Assembly: GCA_023392945.1 (NCBI GenBank)
Contig: JAEWNB010000173.1
Coordinates: 1-8,536, forward strand
Direction of reading: 5' to 3'
DNA length: 8,536 nucleotides
Source: Bacteroidota bacterium
GTDB lineage: Bacteria; Bacteroidota; Bacteroidia; Bacteroidales; WCHB1-69
Shown: positions 1 through 5,792 of the stretch, piece by piece
How positions within the stretch are numbered: the first letter of the stretch is position 1
How the letters are laid out: every line of letters starts with the position of its first letter
Notes under the pieces: model-generated
What the model was told of the DNA's origin: nothing
Databases searched by the model: none
What the model saw: the letters and a program-made list of their open reading frames with translations, nothing else
Translations under genes and position numbers: made by a program

Positions 1-54
1 ATCAACGAAAAACAGCTCCTGCCAATAATCAATTTCTGATTCTCCAATTTATTG

Positions 55-62
55 TATCTTTG
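55..62 (+). promoter_or_regulatory. Bacteroidetes-type promoter, -7 box, for the four-gene operon
   Basis: TATCTTTG is an exact match to the Bacteroidetes sigma-ABfr -7 consensus TAnnTTTG. A TTTC at 33-36, 18 bases upstream, is a one-mismatch match to the -33 TTTG element. Transcription would start near 67-70, leaving a leader of about 15 bases before the ATG at 85. No other equally good promoter is visible before 4254, so this one probably serves all four genes. The promoter also rules out the in-frame TTG at 52 as a start, because that codon lies upstream of transcription. Confidence 0.75.
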
Positions 63-84
63 CAGCTTAAATTTAACGACCAAG

Positions 85-912
85 ATGAATACCAATATCA
101 GAACGGGAGGTTTCTCAATTCTGCCACCAATTGTCAAAAATTTACTTATTATTAACGGGCTGTTTTTCCTCGCCAAGATTGTGTTGGCAAGTCGCGATAT
201 TGATCTGGATGCCATTTTCGGATTGCACTACTTTGAGGCTCCGGATTTCAGACCCTGGCAGGTAATCACCTATATGTTCATGCACGGCAATTTCAGCCAT
301 ATTTTTTTCAACATGTTTGCTCTATGGATGTTTGGAGCTGCAATTGAGAACATATGGGGAGGAAAAAGGTTTCTGATTTATTATCTTATCACCGGCATCG
401 GGGCTGCATTTATTCATTATATGATCGTCTATTTTCAGATCCAGCCGGAGTTGGCGCTCATCAATCAATTTTTGGAAAATCCAAGTCTTGATACCTATCG
501 TTATTTGGCTGAGAACAATGCATCTCCGGGGTTTCAGAAAATGTTTACTCAAAATCTTTTGGTTCTTCAGCAAAACCCAAGCAGCTTAAACGAACTGATT
601 CAGGTTACAGCCCAGGCAAAGGATGATTTTCTCAATTCTTTTGTTATCATTGGAGCCTCCGGAGCTGTTTTCGGTTTGTTATTGGCTTTTGGCATGATGT
701 TTCCCAATGCTGAAATCTATATATATTTTCTGCTACCCATCAAAGCAAAATGGTTTGTTATTTTTTACGGGGCATTGGAATTAATTTTCGGCATTACCGG
801 CTCCGCAGACGGAGTGGCGCACTTTGCCCACTTAGGGGGAATGCTCTTCGGAATACTTCTCATTCTGATTTGGAGAAAACAAGACCGAAACCGAAGATTT
901 AGGGTTTATTAG
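85..912 (+). CDS. Rhomboid family intramembrane serine protease (first of tandem pair)
   Basis: Membrane-embedded serine protease that would cut transmembrane segments of other proteins; its substrate is unknown. From the ATG at 85 it has 275 residues and about six hydrophobic helices. Rhomboid signatures are all present: H67-x4-H72-x3-N76 (H72 and N76 match the oxyanion residues H150/N154 of E. coli GlpG), catalytic S192 in GASG (190-193), and catalytic H249 in AHLGG followed by the helix-packing glycines. A polar segment of roughly 70 residues (about 118-186) separates the third helix from the serine helix, longer than the GlpG core. A start at TTG 52 would add 11 residues but overlaps the -7 box, so ATG 85 is preferred. 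It is the first gene of a run with a second rhomboid and two membrane hydrolases. The fold and catalytic type are secure; the biological role is open. Confidence 0.93.
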   Translation: MNTNIRTGGFSILPPIVKNLLIINGLFFLAKIVLASRDIDLDAIFGLHYFEAPDFRPWQVITYMFMHGNFSHIFFNMFALWMFGAAIENIWGGKRFLIYYLITGIGAAFIHYMIVYFQIQPELALINQFLENPSLDTYRYLAENNASPGFQKMFTQNLLVLQQNPSSLNELIQVTAQAKDDFLNSFVIIGASGAVFGLLLAFGMMFPNAEIYIYFLLPIKAKWFVIFYGALELIFGITGSADGVAHFAHLGGMLFGILLILIWRKQDRNRRFRVY

Positions 913-969
913 CGTTCTTTAAAAACAATTTGATGTTTATTTTGTTGTATGATTTTATTTACTAAATAA

Positions 970-1887
970 ATGGAATATAATTCAACTTCTTTCTTCAATT
1001 CTCGTCCTAGTTTTAAAACAACTTTACGGAACTTTTTCAAATCGAAATCGGCATTGAACAGATTGATTATTATCAACATTGCCGTCTATATTGCCTTTTT
1101 CCTGTTTCGGATTTTGGCCAATACTTTTGTTTATTTATCAGGCGGAAATTCTTCCGAGATAGTGATTGAAAAATTAATTCATCTGCTGGCGTGCCCTGCT
1201 TCTTTTGAACAGTTACTTTTACAACCATGGTCAATCATTAGCGGCATATTTTTTCATACCGGATTTTGGCATCTTTTCATGAACATGTTGATGTTGTATG
1301 TTGCCGGCATTATTTTTAAGCAATATTTAGATGACAAAAAACTAATTATCACCTATTTCGTCGGAGGGATCTGCGGAAATTTGCTCTATATGGGGGCATA
1401 CAATTTCTTTCCTGTTTTTGCGGAGGCTTTGCCTATGGCCTATGCCCTGGGAGCGTCGGGAAGTATTATGGCAATTCTGGTAGCCATCACCGTTTATCGT
1501 CCACACCACGAGGTGAATATTCTCTTAATAGGCAGAACCAAACTGTTCTGGATTACTTTAGTTTTTGTTGTTCTTGACATTTTTAGCATTCCGCAGGGAA
1601 ATGCGGGTGGACACATTGCCCATCTGGGAGGTGCCCTCTATGGGGCATTATCAGTGCTCTTTTATACCCATATTACGCTTCCGAAGTTTACTAAAGTAAA
1701 AAAGAAAAAAACAAAATTTACCACTTCTTATGACAACAACTGGAGGCCTGTCAGTGATGAAGAATACAACGCCAACAGAGCCAAACAACAAAAAAGAGTG
1801 GATGAAATTCTGGATAAAATTTCCCAAAACGGCTACGATGCACTTTCAAAAGAAGAAAAGGATTTTTTATTCAATTTTAGAAAATAA
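970..1887 (+). CDS. Rhomboid family intramembrane serine protease with C-terminal DUF6576-like tail
   Basis: Second rhomboid protease, 305 residues, 57 bases after the first. The core runs from about residue 30 to 235. It holds H96-x4-H101-x3-N105 in the second membrane segment, catalytic S163 in GASG (161-164), and H218 in the HIAHLGG motif, so the Ser-His dyad is intact. Unlike its neighbour it has no long insertion before the serine helix. It has instead a charged cytosolic tail: a lysine-rich linker (241-249) and then a helical module (about 255-305) with WRPVSDEEYN and GYDALSKEEKDFL motifs. I recognise this as the short domain (DUF6576-like) found at the C-terminus of many Bacteroidetes rhomboids; its function is unknown. 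The two proteins share only the catalytic motifs, so they are old paralogs rather than a recent duplication. Translation stops 9 bases before the next gene, which supports co-transcription. Confidence 0.93.
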   Translation: MEYNSTSFFNSRPSFKTTLRNFFKSKSALNRLIIINIAVYIAFFLFRILANTFVYLSGGNSSEIVIEKLIHLLACPASFEQLLLQPWSIISGIFFHTGFWHLFMNMLMLYVAGIIFKQYLDDKKLIITYFVGGICGNLLYMGAYNFFPVFAEALPMAYALGASGSIMAILVAITVYRPHHEVNILLIGRTKLFWITLVFVVLDIFSIPQGNAGGHIAHLGGALYGALSVLFYTHITLPKFTKVKKKKTKFTTSYDNNWRPVSDEEYNANRAKQQKRVDEILDKISQNGYDALSKEEKDFLFNFRK

Positions 1888-1896
1888 TCGTGAGAT

Positions 1897-3072
1897 ATGG
1901 GGCAGAAAAAGAAACCTTTTCTAAAAAACATTATCATCTATGCTGTTCTTGCTATAAACATTTTTTTTGCTTTTGCTTTTCTGCTTGCGTTGCTTGCTAA
2001 TTTTATATCTCCTACCCTTTCTGTTTTTGTGGCCTATTGCGGGATGGCTTTTTATTATCTATTATTCATCAACATTGGGTTTTCCGTTTTTTGGATATTT
2101 GTAAATTACAGATTTTCTCTTATTTCAGTTTCCTTGTTATTGCTGAATGTTAATAATATTGATAAACATTATCAGTTGAAATCTGCTGAAGTCCCTCCGG
2201 TATGTGAAAATTGCGTCAAAGTGATGACCTACAATTGTAAGCTTTTTGGAGTTTATAATTCAGATGACCCTAAGGAACGGGAAAAGGAGAAAAACAAAAT
2301 TCTTAATTTTCTGCTTAAGGAACAACCTGATATTGTTTGTTTTCAGGAATACTTTTTGGATAAAAGCGGGAAACTTAAATTTAACACTACCGACACCATT
2401 CTTTCTATTTTAAATTTAGATAACAGACCTTATTCTGATAAGAAGGAGTTTTACTATCAACATTTTACTACAAATCTTAGAAAAGAGTATTATTATGGAT
2501 TGGCAATTTTCAGCAAATTCAAGATTGTCAATGCCGATTTTATTCAAATGCCGGACAGCAGCACCAACGGAGCCATTTTTGTCGATATCAAATATAAAGG
2601 TGATACGATCAGGGTTTATACGGCCCATCTTGAATCGATTCATATGGAAAAAACAGATTATGAAACTGGAAAGCAGTTTATAAACAATGAGCTCAATGAC
2701 CCCAAGTTAAATGTGAATGCAAAGAAGATTGGATCAAAACTGAAAAAAGCATTCCAAGAGCGTGCCATGCAAGCCCGTACCCTAAGAGCCAATATTGACA
2801 GTTGCCGCTATCCGGTTATTATTTGCGGTGATTTTAACGATACACCGGCCTCATATAGTTACAATAAAATCAGCCGCGGTTTCAAAGACACCTACAGAGA
2901 AAGTGGCGAAGGTCGTGGAGATACCTATTTCGGGACTTCTTTCCCTTCTTACAGAATTGACTATATTTTACATGATAAGAAATTCAATGCATACGGACAC
3001 ACTATATGTAAGGATGTTCTGACTTCCGACCACTACCCTGTATTTAGTTATATTTCGCTGAAAAAAAGATAA
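1897..3072 (+). CDS. Membrane-anchored endonuclease/exonuclease/phosphatase (EEP) family protein
   Basis: Metal-dependent phosphoesterase of the DNase I-like EEP superfamily, 391 residues. Three hydrophobic segments (about 11-37, 41-60, 62-84) follow a lysine-rich N-terminus (residues 4-6). By the positive-inside rule this gives N-in, three passes, and the catalytic domain outside the cytoplasmic membrane; that topology is inference. The catalytic domain (about 108-391) shows the whole motif series: N113 in TYNC, E151 in FQE, H244 in TAHLES, D312 and N314 in GDFND, D355 in YRIDYI, and D378-H379 in SDHYP. These match the metal-binding and catalytic residues of the family. Members act on nucleic acids, inositol phosphates or sphingomyelin, and the sequence does not say which applies here. 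The start lies 9 bases after the second rhomboid, so translation is probably coupled. Confidence 0.9.
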   Translation: MGQKKKPFLKNIIIYAVLAINIFFAFAFLLALLANFISPTLSVFVAYCGMAFYYLLFINIGFSVFWIFVNYRFSLISVSLLLLNVNNIDKHYQLKSAEVPPVCENCVKVMTYNCKLFGVYNSDDPKEREKEKNKILNFLLKEQPDIVCFQEYFLDKSGKLKFNTTDTILSILNLDNRPYSDKKEFYYQHFTTNLRKEYYYGLAIFSKFKIVNADFIQMPDSSTNGAIFVDIKYKGDTIRVYTAHLESIHMEKTDYETGKQFINNELNDPKLNVNAKKIGSKLKKAFQERAMQARTLRANIDSCRYPVIICGDFNDTPASYSYNKISRGFKDTYRESGEGRGDTYFGTSFPSYRIDYILHDKKFNAYGHTICKDVLTSDHYPVFSYISLKKR

Positions 3073-3105
3073 TTATTCATAATATCAGATAATTGTATTG
3101 TCATA

Positions 3106-4254
3106 ATGAAACCACCCATGGCCCTCTTTTTCATTTTCGTTTTATTGTTTTTCTTTGCCATTAACTATTATATCTGTTACCGCGGTTGGCAAGCCTTGGC
3201 TTTGCCCCGTAAATATAATATTCTGTACTTTGTTACCTGCACTTTATTAGTCTTTTCATTTCCTTTGGCCATGCTCCTCAGAGATAAAATTCCGATAGGT
3301 ATCTCTCCTTTAGCCGAGGCCATAGGAAGCACCTGGATAGCCGTGATGCTCTTTGCTTTTATCTTTGTTTACTTTATCGATCTGTTTCGAATTGTCAACC
3401 ATTTTTTTCCATTCTTCCCTGACTTCATCACTCATAACATCATCCTGACCAAAAGAATATTGTTCACTTGTGCCATTATTTTTACTACTGTTTTAATCAT
3501 TATTGGCAACCGTAACTATCGAAATCCGGAAACAACAAGAGTCCAAATTGTCACTGATAAGAATTTGGGAGCAGCCAAGGAGTTGAATATACTTTTCTTC
3601 ACTGATTTTCACCTTACAGGGCTCATCTCAGAGAAGAGAGTTCAGGAGTATGTTGAAATGATGAACCGTGAAGAATATGACTTAGTCCTAATTGGAGGTG
3701 ATTTGCTTGATGGAGACAATAGAATGTGGGAAAAGAATAAATTTGCATCCATCCTGCAGCAACTTACCCCCAAATATGGCATTTATGGTTGCATGGGAAA
3801 TCATGAATATTACAACGGTATTAAAAAAATTGAAAATTTTTACAAAAAAAGCGGCATTACTCTTTTGCGCGACAGGGTTATTTCCATTGGTGACAGCAAC
3901 AATATTTTGCTCGTCTTAAGGGATGACAGAACTAATACAGAACGCCAGAGCATAGAGAATCTGCTCAAAACTGCTGACAAAGAGAATCAATTTATCATCA
4001 CCCTGGATCACCAGCCCAAGGAGCTTGCTGAGGCAAGTCAAAATGGCGTTGACCTGCTTTTGTGCGGACACACTCATGATGGACAAATATTTCCCATCAG
4101 CTTAATGATAAGGAAAATGTGGGAAGTAGCATACGGCCATGAGAAAATGAATAATATGGATATCTATGTCAGCTCCGGTCTTGGTTTGTGGGGACCTCCA
4201 ATTCGTTTGGGAACACAGTCTGAACTAGTGAGAATTAAGATTAAAGAGAAGTAA
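3106..4254 (+). CDS. Membrane-anchored calcineurin-like metallophosphoesterase (YkuE/YaeI type)
   Basis: Binuclear-metal phosphoesterase, 382 residues. The N-terminal third has four hydrophobic helices (about 6-24, 39-58, 76-97, 117-134) and the catalytic domain fills about 155-382. All metallophosphoesterase motifs are there: D167-x-H169 in FTDFHL, D199 in GGDLLD, N232-H233 in GNHE, H302 in LDHQP, and H322-x-H324 in GHTHDGQ, followed by a GLG.WGPP motif typical of the YkuE/YaeI subgroup. Related proteins hydrolyse phosphodiester or pyrophosphate bonds, some in lipids such as UDP-diacylglucosamine; the substrate here is unknown. Four helices put the catalytic domain on the same side as the N-terminus, but loop charges do not clearly say which side. 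It lies 33 bases after the EEP gene with no promoter box between, so it is likely the last gene of the operon. ATG 3118 is an alternative start four codons in. Confidence 0.92.
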   Translation: MKPPMALFFIFVLLFFFAINYYICYRGWQALALPRKYNILYFVTCTLLVFSFPLAMLLRDKIPIGISPLAEAIGSTWIAVMLFAFIFVYFIDLFRIVNHFFPFFPDFITHNIILTKRILFTCAIIFTTVLIIIGNRNYRNPETTRVQIVTDKNLGAAKELNILFFTDFHLTGLISEKRVQEYVEMMNREEYDLVLIGGDLLDGDNRMWEKNKFASILQQLTPKYGIYGCMGNHEYYNGIKKIENFYKKSGITLLRDRVISIGDSNNILLVLRDDRTNTERQSIENLLKTADKENQFIITLDHQPKELAEASQNGVDLLLCGHTHDGQIFPISLMIRKMWEVAYGHEKMNNMDIYVSSGLGLWGPPIRLGTQSELVRIKIKEK

Positions 4255-4461
4255 TAGTTTACTGATTTTTTGGGTACCCCGACTCGTAGATATTCCTGAC
4301 AGAATTACAACGAAAACATTAATAAACAAAGCTACGGAAATTAATTATTGGAAGAAGAGAGATATTAATGTTTCTGCAATCAAAAACAATTCATGTTCTT
4401 TAATCTGGAAGCAAAATCTTTAGATATATCAGAAAAATATTTTGAACTATAAGTTTTATTG
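4255..4461. other. Intergenic region between operon and Abi gene, no gene seen
   Basis: AT-rich spacer. It contains an 8-bp palindrome GGGTACCC with no loop (4272-4279) and no T-tract, so no convincing terminator for the upstream operon. A frame of about 50 codons is open up to the TAG at 4421-4423, but it has no ATG and no family I recognise. I treat it as chance or as a remnant. Confidence 0.5.
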
Positions 4462-4469
4462 TACTTTTG
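4462..4469 (+). promoter_or_regulatory. Bacteroidetes-type promoter, -7 box, for the Abi gene
   Basis: TACTTTTG fits the consensus TAnnTTTG exactly. A TTTG at 4441-4444 lies 17 bases upstream and fits the -33 element, with spacing slightly short of the usual 19-21. Transcription would start near 4474-4477, only about ten bases before the ATG at 4485. The in-frame TTG at 4467 is part of the promoter box and so cannot be the translation start. The Abi gene therefore appears to have its own promoter, separate from the operon upstream. Confidence 0.7.
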
Positions 4470-4484
4470 CAAAAAGATGAAATT

Positions 4485-5294
4485 ATGGATATCTATAATA
4501 AACCAACATTAACTTATGCGGAGCAAGTTGAATTTCTAAAATCACGAGGGCTTGTTATTTACGATGAAGCACGAACTCAACGACATTTGAAAAATATTAG
4601 TTATTACCGATTAAGTGCTTATATGCTACCATATCGAAAACAGGAAAATGGAATTTTGACTGAGCGTTTCAATAATGGTACTTCTTGGGATAATATTTAT
4701 AATTTGTATTTATTCGACCGAAAATTACGATTACTGATATTCGATGCCATTGAGAGATTAGAGATTGCCATTCGTTCACAAATAATTTATCAATTAAGCC
4801 ATAAATACAATTCTCATTGGCAAGATGATTCTTCCATTTTTAAGCCTCCCCGACAGAAGACACTACAAGATGGACGTGTAGTAACTGTTGATATTTATAA
4901 AGAGGTTCAAGAACATATCCGTGAACAATTGAGAAACAACAAAACAGAAGTATTTATAAAACACTACATAAGTAAATATGAAACACCGACAAATCCTCCC
5001 TCATGGATGAGTGTAGAAATCATGTATTTCAATCATTTGTCTCGCATCTGCGACGGACTAAAAAATCGTGCCGACCTAAACGAAATATCTCAATATTTTG
5101 ATTTGCCACCGCAAATATTTTGTTCATGGCTGCATACAATCAATTATGTACGCAACCTCTGTGCCCACCACGCACGCCTCTGGAATCGCGATTTGAGCAT
5201 TGTACCCGAAAAATTGCATTTTTCAAAACACCTGACTTGGATTTCAGACCCTAATACCGCACAAAGAAGAAAATATATTTTTTCTGCTGTATGA
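4485..5294 (+). CDS. Abi_2 (AbiD/AbiF-like) HEPN protein, C-terminus lost by frameshift
   Basis: Abortive-infection type protein, 269 residues as encoded. The family signature is clear: EQVEFLKSRGL (13-23), YYRLSAYMLPY (40-50), LYLFDRKLRLLIFDAIERLE (74-93), and PPSWMSVEIM (171-180). The HEPN active-site motif is R223-x4-H228 in RNLCAHHARLWNR. HEPN proteins of this type are taken to be RNases that kill or arrest phage-infected cells; the family is also regarded as related to the HEPN domains of Cas13. The reading frame leaves the family alignment after KYIF (263-266) at a six-T run (5278-5283) and stops three codons later. The missing C-terminus is present in the -1 frame up to 5440; joining the frames gives 318 residues, my estimate of normal length. 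Since the HEPN motif precedes the break, the short form might keep some activity. ATG 4485 is chosen because the upstream TTG lies inside the promoter. Confidence 0.85.
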   Translation: MDIYNKPTLTYAEQVEFLKSRGLVIYDEARTQRHLKNISYYRLSAYMLPYRKQENGILTERFNNGTSWDNIYNLYLFDRKLRLLIFDAIERLEIAIRSQIIYQLSHKYNSHWQDDSSIFKPPRQKTLQDGRVVTVDIYKEVQEHIREQLRNNKTEVFIKHYISKYETPTNPPSWMSVEIMYFNHLSRICDGLKNRADLNEISQYFDLPPQIFCSWLHTINYVRNLCAHHARLWNRDLSIVPEKLHFSKHLTWISDPNTAQRRKYIFSAV

Positions 5295-5440
5295 TCAATT
5301 ATATGTTACAAACCGCAAATCCGACCTCTGATTTTACGCCAAAAATGTGCCGTTTGCTATCTGAAAACAAGGATATTGCAAACCTCTCTGCCATGGGCTT
5401 TTCACCAAATTGGGAGCAAGAAAAAATTTGGAAAAAATAA
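5285..5440 (+). pseudogene. Displaced C-terminal part of the Abi_2 protein (-1 frame)
   Basis: This stretch is open in the -1 frame relative to the Abi gene and encodes about 52 residues. They end in AMGFSPNWEQEKIWKK, which I recognise as the usual C-terminal ending (MGFP..W..EPLW-like) of Abi_2 proteins. One extra T in the run 5278-5283 would fuse it smoothly to the main frame (KYIF then FCCMINY). An ATG at 5291 overlaps the TGA of the upstream frame (ATGA), so the 49 residues from that ATG could also be made by translational re-initiation. Possible explanations are a disabling mutation, a sequencing error in the homopolymer, or slippage and phase variation. Confidence 0.75.
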
Positions 5441-5478
5441 AATTTTGACAATTATTCAGGTATTTCAAAATAAATACG

Positions 5479-5486
5479 TATCTTTG
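5479..5486 (+). promoter_or_regulatory. Bacteroidetes-type promoter, -7 box, upstream of structured RNA
   Basis: TATCTTTG is an exact TAnnTTTG match, identical to the box at 55-62. No good -33 element is seen at the usual distance. Expected transcription start is near 5491-5494. No convincing protein gene follows it on this strand, only the GC-rich hairpin at 5521-5570. Confidence 0.55.
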
Positions 5487-5490
5487 CAAC

Positions 5491-5572
5491 AAATTTAAAC
5501 GACAGTTCTATACTAATGATAATAAGCCTCTCAGGCGAGCCGCAAGGCAGCATACTTGAGAGGCGTTATTCA
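5491..5572 (+). ncRNA. Putative small structured RNA downstream of the Abi gene
   Basis: Behind the promoter box at 5479-5486 lies a compact fold. GCCTCTCA (5526-5533) pairs perfectly with TGAGAGGC (5557-5564). The stem is extended by AATAA (5521-5525) with TTATT (5566-5570) across a one-base bulge (G5565). Inside, GCC (5539-5541) and GGC (5546-5548) close a GCAA tetraloop of the GNRA class, leaving an asymmetric inner loop of about 5 and 8 bases. The segment 5526-5565 is about 65% G+C in surroundings that are mostly A+T, a common mark of structured RNA. I match it to no known RNA family. Its place just after a HEPN Abi gene makes an RNA antitoxin or guide-like partner a reasonable idea, but this is inference. 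Ends are approximate. A 37-codon frame (ATG 5516 to TAA 5629) overlaps it and is the main alternative. Confidence 0.45.
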
Positions 5573-5689
5573 TTTTATGCCAATTCACTCTTCAACAAAA
5601 TTCCTTTTTCATGGGTTTCGTTCATATAAATTCAATATTCTTACTATAGTAAATTTGTAAATTTCTGTCCTTTATTGAAGATATTAAAT
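5573..5689. other. AT-rich spacer with a 12-bp palindrome
   Basis: No gene is supported here. TTACTATAGTAA at 5641-5652 is a perfect 12-bp palindrome, followed by the direct repeat AAATTTGTAAATTT. Either could be a binding site or chance in AT-rich DNA. Confidence 0.4.
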
Positions 5690-5728
5690 AAAAAAAGAAT
5701 AGAGAGTCTTGACACCTCTCTATTCTTT
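5690..5728 (-). terminator. Rho-independent terminator of the M16 peptidase gene (possibly bidirectional)
   Basis: A perfect 13-bp stem (5694-5706 with 5716-5728) encloses a nine-base loop (5707-5715). Read on the minus strand the hairpin runs into seven or more T residues (complement of 5690-5696), the classic intrinsic terminator, about 65 bases after the stop codon of the M16 gene. On the plus strand the 3' arm ends in CTTT and the T-tract is poor, so stopping of rightward Abi or small-RNA transcripts would be weaker, though the hairpin separates the convergent units. Confidence 0.88.
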
Positions 5729-5792
5729 CAATTTCAGCCTTATAAAAGTATTTACTCAAATCTCTTTTTAGTGAAATAATTCACGACCTAAG

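Noticed and set aside
52..84. TTG at 52 as the start of the first rhomboid
   Set aside because: It overlaps the -7 promoter box at 55-62 and lies upstream of the expected transcription start; ATG 85 fits better.
1730..1924. Plus-strand open frame overlapping the second rhomboid and the EEP gene
   Set aside because: It lies almost wholly within two well-supported genes in another frame and resembles no family.
4272..4279. GGGTACCC palindrome as terminator of the upstream operon
   Set aside because: It has no loop and no following T-tract on the plus strand, so it cannot form an intrinsic terminator hairpin.
4467..4484. TTG at 4467 as the start of the Abi protein
   Set aside because: The codon is the last three bases of the TACTTTTG promoter box, so it would not be in the mRNA; ATG 4485 matches the usual family N-terminus.
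5276..5286. Canonical -1 programmed frameshift signal in the Abi gene
   Set aside because: In the reading frame the codons are ATT TTT TCT, which do not form an X XXY YYZ heptamer, and no clear stimulatory stem follows; simple homopolymer indel or slippage explains the site better.
5771..5784. GTGAA...TTCAC small inverted repeat after the M16 stop codon
   Set aside because: A five-pair stem is weak and likely chance; the 13-bp hairpin at 5690-5728 is clearly the terminator.
4255..5792. CRISPR array or Cas13-like locus around the HEPN gene
   Set aside because: There are no regularly spaced repeats, and the protein has a single HEPN motif at Abi_2 size, not the two HEPN domains of Cas13.
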